Assembly (NCBI RefSeq): GCF_019320115.1
Contig: NC_089587.1
Span: 108,735,158-108,799,157 of the forward strand
DNA from: Miscanthus floridulus
Taxonomy: Eukaryota; Streptophyta; Magnoliopsida; Poales; Poaceae
Length of the DNA: 64,000 bases
Direction: 5' to 3'
The stretch's first letter is position 1. Each line of letters opens with the position of its first letter. Under the pieces are notes generated by a model. It was given only the letters and a program-made list of their open reading frames with translations. It was not told the origin of the DNA and did not search any database. Below, one piece after another: positions 44,121 through 55,400 of the stretch. The translations under genes and the position numbers were made by a program.

Positions 44121-45513
44121 TGTAGGGGACCGTGACGCCTAAGATGGGGGGGAGTGAATTAGGCAACTTAAAAATCTAACTCTAAACTATGGCCTCGTTT
44201 TCTAACCCTAGCAAAACCTATGCAAAAGATAAACTATCTAAATGTGCAACTATGGTTTTGCTAGTGTGTTGCTATTTCTACCGCAAAATGAGTAATACAA
44301 TCAATGTAAATATGGAAGCTAAAGAGTAAGGTAGAGATATGCAAACTCTCATCGATGACTCCGGTATTTTTATCGAGGTATCGAGAAACGTGCAAGCTTC
44401 CCCCTAGTCCTTGTTGGAGCCCCTCGCAAGGAATCCCTCGCAAGGGCCAAGCTCCCGGTCGGGTAACTCCGTGGATAGCCTCGGGCCTTCCCCACGCGCA
44501 AGTGGGTCTCCGACGTGCCTTCCGGTAAGCCTCTCCCGGATGCTCCCCGCCGTCTTCACTATCAAGCTTTCGGCCGAAATGTCGCGGGCCTTGTTCCCTC
44601 CGATAAACGGTGGCGGCCACACCATAAACTCGATTGGTGTGATCTCGCAAGACTACAAGCCCCTCCGATGTACAACAATGGTGCGTGCAAGCACCGAGTG
44701 GAAAGAGGTATGCAAACCTCACTAAACACTAGGTCTAAACCTAGAGCTAGCGCATAAGCGGTGGTCTAATCAACCTAAGCACTTCGCAAAGCACCTACAC
44801 TAATCACCTAATAAAACACTAAGCATTATGCAAGTGGAGATCACTAAAATGGTGTATCAACACCCTTGGTATGTTTCCTCAGCTCCACACACCTCAAATG
44901 GCCGGTTGGGGGTCTATTTATAAGCCACACTGAGAAAGTAGCCGTTGGGGATGAAATCCCACTTTTCTGCTACTGACCGGACGCTGGAGTCGTCCTGATC
45001 GGACGCATCCGGTCGTCCCGACCGTTGGAGCCACGAACAACTGATCGGACTCTGCCAGCGTCCGGTCACAAGTTCGCCGCTCTGTAACCTCTCTGTACTC
45101 GATCGGACGCTGCTGTCCTACGTCCAGTCGGTTTGCCGCCAGCATCTGGTCCAGCGTCCGGTCGCTGCTGCTGTTACCGAGCCTCTGATCGGAGCGTCCG
45201 GCCGCTTTTAGTCCAGCGTCCGGTCCAGAGTCCGGTCGCTTCTGTGAGCTCGTTTCTTCGCGATCTTGCGTGCGGCTTGGTTTCTATCTTCATGCTTGGA
45301 CTTTGCTTGATATCTTGGGTCTTCTCTTGTGCTCCTATGGTCTTGCATGAGATGTTGATAATCGGATCATCACGTCGCCTTTGTCCTAGTCACGTCTTGC
45401 ACCCTATTAAACTATAAAACAAACACTTGCAAATTCATTAGTCCAATTTGGTTGTGTTGGTCATCAAACACCAAAATCCAAAGTAAATGGGCCTAGGGTC
45501 TATTTTACTTACA
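44121..45513 (-). repeat. 5' LTR of the gag-only copia element
   Basis: TGTAGGGGACCGTGACGCC to TTTTACTTACA, 1393 bp, a direct repeat of 39190-40606. Open frames in it (44,261-44,757) mirror those in the other LTR and are not genes. Confidence 0.88.
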
Positions 45514-45904
45514 AGTTGGTCTATACGGTGGAACATAACATTATGCTTGTTTCTAACTTAACCATTATAGAAGTATATAATTTAGAAATACATATAGCTA
45601 CTTTGTAGATTTTTTTGTGATAGCTTATATTAATATTTATTATACATTGCAGGGGGTCTTTATTTTAGTTTTATTATATGTATGCTTTATTAACTGAGGA
45701 GTTATTATGGCATAATAGTAGATTATATGTTTGCACAGGAGTTGCTTGCCGGAATGGCTCAAACTGACTGAATGGCATGCATGGTTGCCGATAGATACAT
45801 CATACATGTGACAAATCGTAATGCAAATCAGAACAGAATAATTTATTAAAAAGGCAGTAAAATGGATTCATAAATCTGAATGTATTAAAAAGGCCAATGT
45901 AATA

Positions 45905-47327
45905 TTTTATTTTATATCAACCAACTATGAAACGAACGTTTGTAATGCGGATCAAGATTTTTTTTCTGTACGACCAAAGTTTTTCTTTTTCATTAAAAAA
46001 GTTATTTAGTATAATGACAAATGTGGGTAATTTGGTATAAAAAAATAGATTCAATGGTTATGAATGGCTAGAGTATTTTGATTTAATGGCCAGATGTTTT
46101 TTTATTAATGTGAGATTTTCTATTATTTATCTTTTTTTAACTTGTGAACGTGTATTAATACATTAACCAAGTGAACGTGATTTGTTGGGCAATCTAATAT
46201 GTTTACACTTTTTCTTTACAACAAAAATAAGTTTATTAATAGATCTACAAACGTGATGGGTCCTGATATTTTTATATTAATATTAATATATTAATCAAGT
46301 CAATGTGATAGATAGGCCAATCTAATATTTTATATTAACCAATATGAAGCGAACGTTTGGAATGAGGCTCAAGTTTTTCTTTAGAAAATAGATTTTTTTA
46401 GTATAATGTCAGATGTGAGTAATTTTGAATAAATAAAATAGATCCAATGGTTTTGGATGGCTAAGTCTTTCGATTTGATGGCCGAACGTTTCTAATTAAT
46501 GTGAGTTTTTCTAGCATTTATCTTTTTTCTAGCACGTCTGGTGAGGATTAACACGAAGGCTCCGTCAGGGCCTCCAATCGTAATAGTAAGATAAGATTTT
46601 ATATCAACCAACTTTGAAACGAACGTTTGTAATGCAGGTCAAAAAAAATTTGTACGACCAAAGTTTTTTTTTCATTAAAAGGTTATTTAGTATAATGACA
46701 AAGGTGGGTAATTTGGTACAAAATAAAATAGATCCAATGGTTATGAACGACTTGAGTATTTTGATTTAATGGCCAGATGTTTCTGATTAATGTGAGATTT
46801 TCTAGTACTTATCTTTTCTAACGCGTCTAGTGATCATTAAATATTAACGAAATATGAACGTGTATTAATACATTAACTAAGTGAACGTGATTTGTTTGCC
46901 AATCTAATATGTTAACACTTTTTCTTTACAAAAAAATAAGTTTATTAATAGATCTATAAACGTGATGGGTCATGATATTTTTATATTAATATTAATATAT
47001 TAATCAAGTCAAAGTGATAGATAGGCCAATCTAATATTTTATATTAACCAATATGAAGCGAATGTTTGGAATTGGGCTCAAGTTTTTTTTGTACGGCAAA
47101 CTTTTTCTTTTTCTTTAAGAAAATAGATTTTTAGTATAATGGTAGAGATGGGTAATTTTGGATAAAATAAAATAGATCCAATGATTTTAGATGGCTAAGT
47201 CTTTCGATTTGATGGCTGGATGTTTCTGATTAATATGAGATTTTCTAACGTTTATCTTTTTTTCTAGCGCGTCTGGTGAGAACTAACGTGGAGGCTCCAT
47301 TGGGGCCTCCAATTAGTAATAGTAAGA
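45905..47327. repeat. A-B-A-B direct repeat, period about 690-710 bp
   Basis: GAACGTTTG(T/G)AAT recurs at 45934, 46351, 46621 and 47060 (one variant GAATGTTTGG). Repeats 1 and 3 are most alike (CCAACT(A/T)TGAAACGAACG), as are 2 and 4 (CCAATATGAAGCGAA). The A-to-A distance is 687 and B-to-B is 709. Each A+B unit ends in GGGGCCTCCAAT..GTAATAGTAAGA, the Helitron-like start on the other strand (46591 and 47327). Confidence 0.8.
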
Positions 47328-48429
47328 TTATATATAATTTTAGAATATAAACTTGTATTAATAGATTTGTATTCAAATCTTCTATGAGATAAATCAATAG
47401 TTAAATTTTATTTGACATGTTTTTTTTTCTAACTAAAATACGTTTATCATTTAGGGATGAAGGGAGCCAATAATAGCTATACCTAAACAACTGTATATGT
47501 GCGATTCGTTGTGATATCTTATGCAGTATGCAAATAGTTCTACAGAGGTCAAAAGGAAAATAATATGGTGAGCCTAGAACAGCATATATGGCCTAAAATC
47601 ATATATTCCTTGGTCACATCAGCTGCGATGTCCTCCAATCTAAAATCATATATTCCTTGGCCTAAAATAATGCTTAGCGCAAGTTGCCAACTCGATCGAA
47701 CCCGGTGACAACACCCAATTTAGCAATGCTAGCTTTGGCGTTGGAGGACGACTTTTGCATCTAGTTCGTCCATCTTGTTAGCATCAGCCTGTTCTAGTTT
47801 ATTTCGTGGGGTTGATTGATCGTGGTTCAAGGTACGCACAAATTTGTATTGACGAGGTCATGTTTCTTTTATCTCTTTTTCGGGATCAACTGTACATCCA
47901 TCATTTGGAAGGAAGCTAACCACAAATCCCAATAAGGTGGCCCATTACCGAAGGGTAGCAACCCACAACGGCCCAAGTATACTTTTTTCATTTTCATTTT
48001 CTTTCTTTTCCTTAAAAATAATTGTCTAGTCACTCATTAATGTTTTTTGTTTTTATCTATATCTATCTATACCTAAATTACAAAATAATTTTGTGTCAGT
48101 CTTATTTCACTTCCCACAATGCTCTTGCGCCTCTCTTTGTCTCGTCTGAGATCCGACTCAGAACTCAACTCATACAAGTCAGAACCATGCGCGTTTATAC
48201 GTCCGGTGGTGATCCAGAATCTGATTTCAATACATATTAGAATAGATGATGCGGCCGTTACATAAATCTTTGAATCACTCAATTGTTGTCGATCCATGTA
48301 CATTGTTGTGCCGCTAGCGTACTTAGGGCCTACTTTGAAATTAGCTTCAGCTCCAATTTCTTTAGAAACCCTACCAAACAGCTTGACGCCTGGAGCACCC
48401 ATGAAGCCAAAGCCATTTTTACACTAGAA
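47328..48429. other. Intergenic, no gene recognised
   Basis: AT-rich. AAAATCATATATTCCTTGG occurs twice (about 47,597 and 47,643). Short open frames (48,022-48,402) match nothing known. About 48.31-48.42 kb (AGGGCCTACTTTGAAATTAG to AAGCCAAAGCC) looks like one arm of a MITE. Confidence 0.35.
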
Positions 48430-48669
48430 CACTACAATAGATTCATGCGTCACTGTCGGGTATAAACCTGGCATCACTGCCGGAATTGGATCTGAAAGAG
48501 GGCAATCGGCAGGGATGGGTGAAAGCCCTAGTTTGATTTTGGTTAATTGATGAAACCTATTTGGACTAATCCTTTCATCTAAGTGTGTGACTAGATAGGA
48601 TAGTCCAATCCAAGTGGTGGAGCAAGATGAAGTCCATGGTGATATTGATGGACATGTGATGATGGTGAT
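48430..48669 (+). mobile_element. Possible CACTA-type end, cut by the Tat element
   Basis: CACTACAATAGATTCATGCG followed by CACTGTCGGGTATAAACCTG and CACTGCCGG resembles a CACTA terminus with subterminal repeats. The remainder to 48669 is unique-looking. No other end is in the window. Confidence 0.3.
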
Positions 48670-50066
48670 TGTCGGTGTTTTGGACCGGCGGGTCCTCAAC
48701 CAACTAGTGAAAATGTACTGCATGCTCCTAATCCCGGATGATGATGCAAAGAGACACAAGGTTTATACTGGTTCAGGCGATAGATGCTCTACGTCCAGTC
48801 TGTGAGATCGATCTTGTATTCCTTGCACCGAAATGCTCGTAGTACGGGGTTACAAGCAGGGTGAGAGAGGGAGCTAGTCCCAGGTCTCTACGTGGAGCAG
48901 TGTGGGTTGCTTGAGATGTTGATCTCAGGCAGCGGGTAAGCGTGCGCGTTACGGAGCGTCGAGTGTGTGTTCGTCTGTGCCTGAGTGTGTGCGAGCGTCC
49001 GAGTCCGCCTCCTCAGAAACGGCCCCGGTCCCTCCCTTTTATAGTTAAAGGGGGGACAGAGGTGATACATGTGTTAGCTACGTGGCGTCGTGCGAGCAGA
49101 TGCGGCATGTCCAAGCCCTGTAGCCTGTTACTGTGGCGGTATGGTCGATGGAGTGATTCTGCCCTTGAAGTGCTGGAGCAACGCGCCGGTCACATCCGAT
49201 CCTGTGCGACGTGGGAGCTCTAGTGATAGCTTGACATAGGGTCTGGCGGGCGACGTGCCGGTTGCTGTGTGTTGACCGCGCGAAATGCCGAGGCTCAGTT
49301 GGTGCCGAGGCCGAGCCATCGTGGGGGGCTCGGCGGGCGCGAATCCCAAGGTTGTCGAGACCCTGAGGTAAACTGCAGAGGCGTGGAGGGAGCAGTTGAT
49401 CCTGCACACTGATTCCGAGGCTACAGGGACCCGAGCTTAACTCCTCATGCCACGTTGTCCTCGGAGCAGTTGGAGTTAGGCAGCACAGCGCGGTATGGGT
49501 ATCAGTCGTGGGCACAGTGCTGAGCACAGCGGTCGGTAACCCCTGCTCTGTCCTGTCTCGGACGGCATGGCTTCGATGTGACTGCCGTCTCGTCGGCCAC
49601 TCCGCTGTGTCGAGCCATCATTCGGCTGATATCACGGGAGCGGTTGAACGCGTTGGTCGAACATGACATCTTGTCTGAGAAGTTGGTCGAGGCAGAGGCG
49701 ACGGGGTTGTTTGCTTAGCCGGCCTTGAGTGAGGCGGAGAATCGATAACTCGTCCGAGGCCTTCCGGGCGGGGCCTCGGGCGAGTCGGAGAATCGGCATC
49801 TCGTCCGAGGCTTTACGCGCGGGGCCTCGGGCGAGGCGGAAAATCGGTAGGCCGTCCGAGGCCTCTCGTGCGAGGCCTCGGGCAAGGCGGAGATTCGGTA
49901 GGCCGTCCGAGGCCTTTCGTGCGAGGCCTCGAGCGAGGCAGAGAGTTGGTGGCCTCGGTCAAGGCCGGGGGTTAGCCAATAGTTTGTCTCTTGGCATTGA
50001 TTTTGTCGGGGTCTAAGCGATTTTCTCGGTTGTTACTTAGGGGACCTCTTCTTGTGGTACCCGATA
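48670..50066 (-). repeat. 3' LTR of the large Tat element
   Basis: 1397 bp on the plus strand from TGTCGGTG to GGTACCCGATA; the last bases were probably CCGACA, giving ends TGTCGG...CCGACA. A minus-strand TATA-like box (CTATAAAAGGGAGG) lies near 49.04 kb. CGAGGCCT-type blocks repeat about every 60 bases at 49.73-49.96 kb (GTCCGAGGCCTTTCG, GAATCGGTAGGCCGTCCGAG). Open frames here, such as 49,729-50,016, follow that repeat. Confidence 0.82.
49729..49965 (+). repeat. Short tandem repeat in the Tat LTR, about 57-60 bp units
   Basis: Four to five units of GGCGGAGAATCGGTAGGCCG / TCCGAGGCCTTTCGTGCG / GGGCCTCGGGCGAG. The order is regular with few indels, so the array is young relative to the LTR as a whole or is being homogenised. 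Confidence 0.7.
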
Positions 50067-50080
50067 GTAGCCCCCGAGCC
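50067..50080 (-). promoter_or_regulatory. Polypurine tract of the Tat element
   Basis: The minus strand reads GGCTCGGGGGCTAC, ending at the 3' LTR. It is interrupted by C/T bases as often in this lineage. Confidence 0.5.
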
Positions 50081-50296
50081 TCAGAGAGAGTGTGAGCGCT
50101 CTCCTTGAGGTTTTGACGAGACTTGGCTCACAGCAGCTCCTGGAGGGATGGTGTTTCGTACTCGAGGCCTCGGGGGGTGCGCGCGAGCGCACCCGCCGGG
50201 TGTAGCCCCTGAGGCCCTGGAGGAATGGATTGATTCCTTTAGGGGCTTTTCTTATGTCGTGCGAGAGGTTTTATTGCATTTACCGAGCCCATGAGT

Positions 50297-52018
50297 GCGA
50301 GTTCGGGTCGCTGAGCCTCGGTTTGGTTGCAGAAAGAGCCCCCGGGCCTCTGCTCGGAGCAAGAGGGCTATCAGGGGTTTCCTTGTCTTTTTTGTGCGGC
50401 CCTCACGCATCCTTTTCGTTCAGAAGGAGGGGTGGAGGGTGCCATGCTACCCTCGGTGGGCGCGAGCAGTGACACCTCCGGCGAGCTGTTATTGGGTAAG
50501 TCCGAGTGGAGGCCCGTGCCCCATTCGATAGGGGTCGGCTAGCGGTCCAGAGACGCACTCTAAGAGTACTAGAGGGCTTCTCTAGTGGGTGCCGGGGCCA
50601 TTCGCTGGGCCCTAGTGGCTCGGTGCCTCCCTACGGTGGGATCCCATTCGGAGACTTCCTTGCCGGTCTTGGACACGACTTAGGGCGTCCCGAGCAGTCG
50701 CCTGCTCGGGTCTTGGCCATGTGCGGGCTCGCCCATAGTTGTCCCTGACTCTGTTGCCCTGGGGCGGCTGTCGAAACCCTCGGAGGCCCAGCCTTCGAAC
50801 CCCTGGACCGTAACGGGCTCGATGCCCTTTATCGCGTTTTTTCGAGCCTTCGAGTGCGAGCTTGGGTCGCTTGTCTTTGTCCTAGGTACAGGAAGAGCCC
50901 TTGAGCCTCTGCACAGGGCAAGAGGGCGATCAGGGGTTCCCCTGGCTTTTTTGTGCATCCCTCGCGCATTCTTTTCGTTCGGACGGAGGGGTTGTTTGCC
51001 GAGCCCCCTCGGGTGCGAGCCTAGGTCGCTGGGTCTCGGCAAGGTTGCAGGAAGAGGCCCCTAGCCTCTGCACGGAGCGAGAGGGCCGTCAGGGGTTCCC
51101 CTGGCTTTTTACGCGACCCTCGCGCATCCTTTTCGTTCGGAAGGAGGGGTTGTTTGCCGAGCCCCCTCGGGTGCGAGCCTGGGTCACTAGGTCTCAGCAA
51201 GGTTGCAGGAAGAGCCCCCTAGCCTCTGCACAGAGCGAGAGGGCCGTCAGGGGTTCCCCTGGCTTTTTACGCGATCCTCGTGCATCCTTTTCGTTCGGAA
51301 GGAGGGGTTGTTTGCTGAGCCCCCTCGGGTGCGAGCCTGGGTCGCTGGGTCTCGGCAAGTTTGCAGGAAGAGCCCCCTAGCCTCTGCTCGAAGCAAGAGT
51401 GCCGTCAGGGGTTCCCCTGGCTTTTTACGCGACCCTCACGCATCCTTTTCGTTCGGAAGGAGGGGTTGTTTGCCGAGCCCCCTCGGGTGCGAGCCTGGGT
51501 CGCTGGGTCTCGGTAAGTTTGCAAGAAGAGCCCCCTAGCCTCTGCTCGGAGCGTGAGTGCCGTCAGGGGTTCCCCTGGCTTTTTGTGTGATCCTCGCGCA
51601 TTCTTTTTGTTCGGAAGGAGGGGTGGAATATGCCAGGCTACCCTCGGTGGACGCGAGCGGTGACACTTCCGGTGAGCTATTATCGGGTAAGTCCGAGTGG
51701 AGGCCCGTGCCCCATTCGATAGGGGTCGGCTAGCGGTCCAGAGACGCACTCCAAGAGTACCAGAGGGCTTCTGTAGTGGGTACCGGGGCCGTTCGATGGG
51801 CCCCGGTGGCTCGGTGCCTCCCTGCGATGGGATCCCATTCGGAGACATCCCTACCGGTCTCAGACATGACTTAGGGCATCCCAAGCATTTCACTTTCTTG
51901 GGCCTCGGCCCCGTATGGGCTCGCCCATGGTTGTCCCTAACTCTGTTGCCCTGGGGCAGCTGTCGAAACCCTCGGGGGCCCAACCTTCGAACCCCTAGAC
52001 CGTAACGGGCTCGGTGCC
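50297..52018. repeat. 1.19 kb direct duplication in the 3' untranslated region
   Basis: The block with TAAGTCCGAGTGGAGGCCCG, GGTCGGCTAGCGGTCCAGAG and GACCGTAACGGGCTCG occurs at 50.4-50.82 kb and again at 51.6-52.02 kb. Anchors GGCCCGTGCC (50511 and 51702) and TAACGGGCTC (50811 and 52003) give a period of 1191-1192. The 158-bp array lies between the two copies. Confidence 0.85.
50833..51625. repeat. 158-bp tandem array
   Basis: GTTGTTTGC(C/T) occurs at 50991, 51149, 51307 and 51465, exactly 158 bp apart, with partial units on either side. Units contain CTAGCCTCTGCACGGAGCGA, AGGGGTTCCCCTGGCTTTTT and GCATCCTTTTCGTTCGGA. The middle units are nearly identical. Open frames crossing it are by-products. 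Confidence 0.92.
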
Positions 52019-52302
52019 CAGTTCCTTCGTCTAAAAGGAATTGGGTGAGGGATAACCCTCCCCCCCATCAGCCTGACAACGGCAGGCGTGCCTTTTGAGG
52101 CAATTTTCTCAGGGAGGCGGAACGGCGCCTGCCGCTGCAGCGGTTGGACACGACGCTGTGTCAGCGGATGTGACATAACTGTTCATGCGATTAATAAGGA
52201 AAAGGTGGGTGCATGGGCGGTTAAATCAGATCTGGATTAACTATGCCGGATCTGAGGGAAACTTTCCCGATTTCATCGCGTGCCCGTTTCGCACCCTTCC
52301 TG

Positions 52303-52310
52303 CATAAATA
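52303..52310 (+). promoter_or_regulatory. TATA-like box of the antisense gene
   Basis: CATAAATA in TTCCTGCATAAATACGCAAC, followed by a pyrimidine-rich leader, 164 bases before the ATG at 52467. It faces right, opposite to gag-pol. Confidence 0.5.
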
Positions 52311-52466
52311 CGCAACGAGCCTCACCCCTCTCCTCCTTACCTTGCCTGTATTCGCCTTTGCTGCCCTCGAGCCGTTGCTAGGAACAGAGAGCACCAGGGA
52401 GAAGAAGGGAGAAGGGCGAGGGAGAGAGAGAGACTTGCCGCCGTAGTCGCATTCTCCACCGCACTC

Positions 52467-55400
52467 ATGGTCGGCATTGTTGTCATTAAGGCGGATCCTT
52501 GGGGTCCGTCTGATGTGTCTGTGGAGACGCTGCAGTCGCTCGTTGACGACGGCCTTCTCCATTCGGTTACCGACCCCAATAGGGCGGAGTGGATTGCTGC
52601 GTCGGGCGAGCCGGAGCCAAGGCCATGTGATGGTTACGTCGTGAGCTTCGTGTCGTTCCACGAGCGTGGCCTCGGCCTACCGGCGGACCGGTTCATGCGG
52701 GCGCTCCCGCACTACTACGGCGTAGAGCTCCACAACTTCAATCCCAACTCCATCGCGTAGGCGGCCATCTTCGTCGCCGTCTGCGAGGGGTACCTAGGGA
52801 TTGCCCCCCATTGGGAGCTGTGGCTCCACCTCTTCCGGGCGGGGCACACCACCAAGCCGGTAGGCACGACGGGCACGAGGAAGGCGGTGAGGGCCAGCGG
52901 CTACACTCTCCAAGTGCGCCAGGACCGGCAGCACCTTTACATCCCGGCCCAGCTCATGTCAACCAATCGCCACTGGTACACCAGCTGGTTCTACCTCCGC
53001 AACGACGACGGTGGACTTCCCCCCTACACCGGGCGGATCGTGGAGAGCTGTCCGGAGAAGTGGAGGTACGGCGTCCCGAAGGAGGATTAGCCCAAGCTGC
53101 AGCCACTTCTGGAGGGCCTAGAGAGGCTGCGGAACCGCTGCCTTACGGTGGCTGTGGTCGTGGCGGCCTTCCATTGCCAGAGGGTGCTGCCGCTGATGGC
53201 TCGGCAGCGGCGCATATTCGACATGAGGCCGGAGGAGCCGATCGAGGGCATCTGGATGTCCGCCTTCTCCCTCTCCGATGAGGAGATTCTACGGTGGGTG
53301 AGGGAGATGGTGGAGGGGCGGCTAAAGAGCGGTGGTCTGACCCCTATCACGATGCGCCCGTCGTGGGGGTACCTTTCTCTGGTAAGTCAAGCGCTGCTGC
53401 GGCCCCTGAGGCCTTCTTGTTCCTCACCATTTTCTGGTCCCTTATTCGTGTTCACCGTCCCTGCAGGGGATGAGGGACGTGCGAGCCTCCCCGCCGCCCG
53501 TTCCCGAGGACACAGAGCGGCGGGCGGCGAACCGGAAGCACGCCGAGGCGTAGAAGAGGCGGAAGGATGCCAAGGAGGCAAAGCACACGAGGAAGATCCT
53601 TGCGCGTGAGGGGCTGGAGAAGCGCCGCCGGCAGCAGAGGCAGGACGGTCTCCCGGTGGAGTCATCCCCATCGCCGTCACTGTCGACGGATGCTTCGGAT
53701 GGAGATGACAAGAGCGAGATGGGGCAGGGTCCCCTAGACCATCTCCCTGATGTCAGGGAGATAGCGCCCGAGGCGTCGGCGAGCAGCCCAGCGCTCCCAG
53801 GAGGAGGAGGAGAGGACACCTTGGGGCCGGCGATCGCCCGCCCCGGGGCCAAGGCCGACACGCCCGAGGCACGGGTGTTTGGAAAATGCGCCGTCAGCCC
53901 AGTGGGCTCGACGGCAGAGGTGGAGCAGGTGGCGGTGGGGCGATGCAACTGCCCCCTCAGAGGACCGAGGAGGTGCCGGAGTCCGGCGAGGGCCGGCTGG
54001 CACTAGCGGATATGGAGGCCGTGCCACCGCCGTCGCCGCCGCCGTTGCAGAGGCGGGTCGCAGTGCTAAAGCGGTTGCACCCCCGCTCGAGGTGAGTGTT
54101 TTTTCAGTGGAGTTCGTATCGTTTCCCGCTCGCTTTATGGTCATATGCAGACCAAGTGGGTGTTTTGCCTTCAGCCGGAAGCTTAAGGCGGAGGTGCCTG
54201 CCCTAGCGCCGCTTAAGTCGCTCAAGGTGAGCACAGGCTCCACCGCCCATCAGGTGGTGGAAGCGCAGGCCGCCGTACAGTGTGGCGGGGCGTCGACGAG
54301 GGCCGACCCGAAGGAGCTGGTCACCTAGGGGGAGGTCACCGGGGCGGCCACGGAGCGAGCGGGGGAGGAAGTGCCTACACCTCGCGAGGCCGAGGCCCGC
54401 GAGTCAGATGGGGCTGAGGCGTCCTCAGTTGCCGAGGCCACCGAGGGCGGGACAGAGGCCCCTCGGACTTTCGAGGATGAGGCGACAGAGGCTGGGGTGC
54501 TCAGGACTGCCGAGGCCAACATGGCGGGGACCAGAGCCCCCGAGACCACCGAGGCTGGGGTGGTAGGGACCGGAGCCTCCGAGACCGCTGAGGCCGGGGT
54601 GGCGGGAGCCGGCGTGAGCGCGGCGAAGCCGGCGGCCCAGGAAGTGGAGGCGGAGGCGGGGCAAGCCTTAATACCGCCGCCGGTCCAAGGCCCGCCACCA
54701 TTGTAGGAGAGCACCCAGGAGGTGGAGGTCCATTTGATCTCCTCCGACGATACTTTTCGGGCGAAGGCGGTGGTCGATGCCGAGGTGGCCGACACTATGG
54801 AGCAGCCGGCTCCGACCTCGAGCGAGGGAAGCTCGGCCCTCGTGCGGGTACGACTCGAGCCCTACGGGTGGGATCACCCGCGTGTCTTGTGGCAGAGCCG
54901 GGACGACTCTGAGGGGGAGCCTCTATTCGCCCTCGAGGACACGGCCAAGGGGGGGGGGCGCTAGGACACCTTCGAACAATACCGCCAGCTGGCGGAGCGG
55001 TCGCTGCGAACCGCGTTGTCCGTCGTGGCTGACGATCTGCCCGAGGTTGCCCAGGTTCGCGCCTTCTTTTCTCATGTGGTGTCGTCCTTTTCCGAGTTTT
55101 CTCGCAGTGAATGACCCCTGTTTTGCCTATCTAGGAGCTCGAGACCCGGTCCCTTGGGAAGTCTTTGTTCCTCCGATGGGAGAGGGACGTCTGGGACTAG
55201 CTCCAGCGGCAGAAGGGCCTGCTCGCTAATGCCAATGAGCTTCTGTCGGCATGGAGCGCGGAGGTGGAGGACCTCCACCTTCACTGTGTCGATGTGAAGG
55301 CCGAGGCGGCGGCAGCTCAGGAGTAGGTCGCCCCTTTGGCGGCGTGGGTCAAGGAGCTAGAGGAGGAGCTGACTCGGGTGGCCGGCAATCGGGACACCTT

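Larger units (their letters stand above)
39190..45513 (-). mobile_element. Gag-only Ty1/copia (SIRE-type) element, complete, with TSD
   Basis: Two direct LTRs (39190-40606 and 44121-45513) bound a 3.5 kb interior on the minus strand. AGTTG flanks both sides (39185-39189 and 45514-45518), a perfect 5-bp target duplication. The primer site next to the right LTR reads TGGTATTAGAGTCGTTTG, close to initiator methionine tRNA as usual for copia. The purine tract next to the left LTR reads CCAAAAAGGGGGAGAT. The interior holds gag only: no protease, integrase, RT or RNase H. It fits the class called TR-GAG, retrotransposons with LTRs and Gag that would need enzymes from a partner. Confidence 0.88.
38413..47327 (-). 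mobile_element. Probable non-autonomous Helitron, split by a copia element
   Basis: On the minus strand the 3' end shows a perfect hairpin AACCCGTGC-GAGA-GCACGGGTT, five bases, then CTAG followed by T. That is the Helitron 3' signature (hairpin, CTRR, insertion before T). At the other side the minus strand begins TCTTACTATTACTAATTGG at 47327, a usual TC... Helitron start, and the base outside is A on that strand, giving an A|T target. There is no Rep/helicase ORF. After removing the copia insertion (39,190-45,518 with one target copy) about 2.6 kb remains, AT-rich, with a TA microsatellite and an internal duplication. Confidence 0.5.

Noticed and set aside
50833..51625. Regular 158-bp repeats as a possible CRISPR array
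   Set aside because: Units are tandem and nearly identical with no unique spacers, and the context is a plant retrotransposon.
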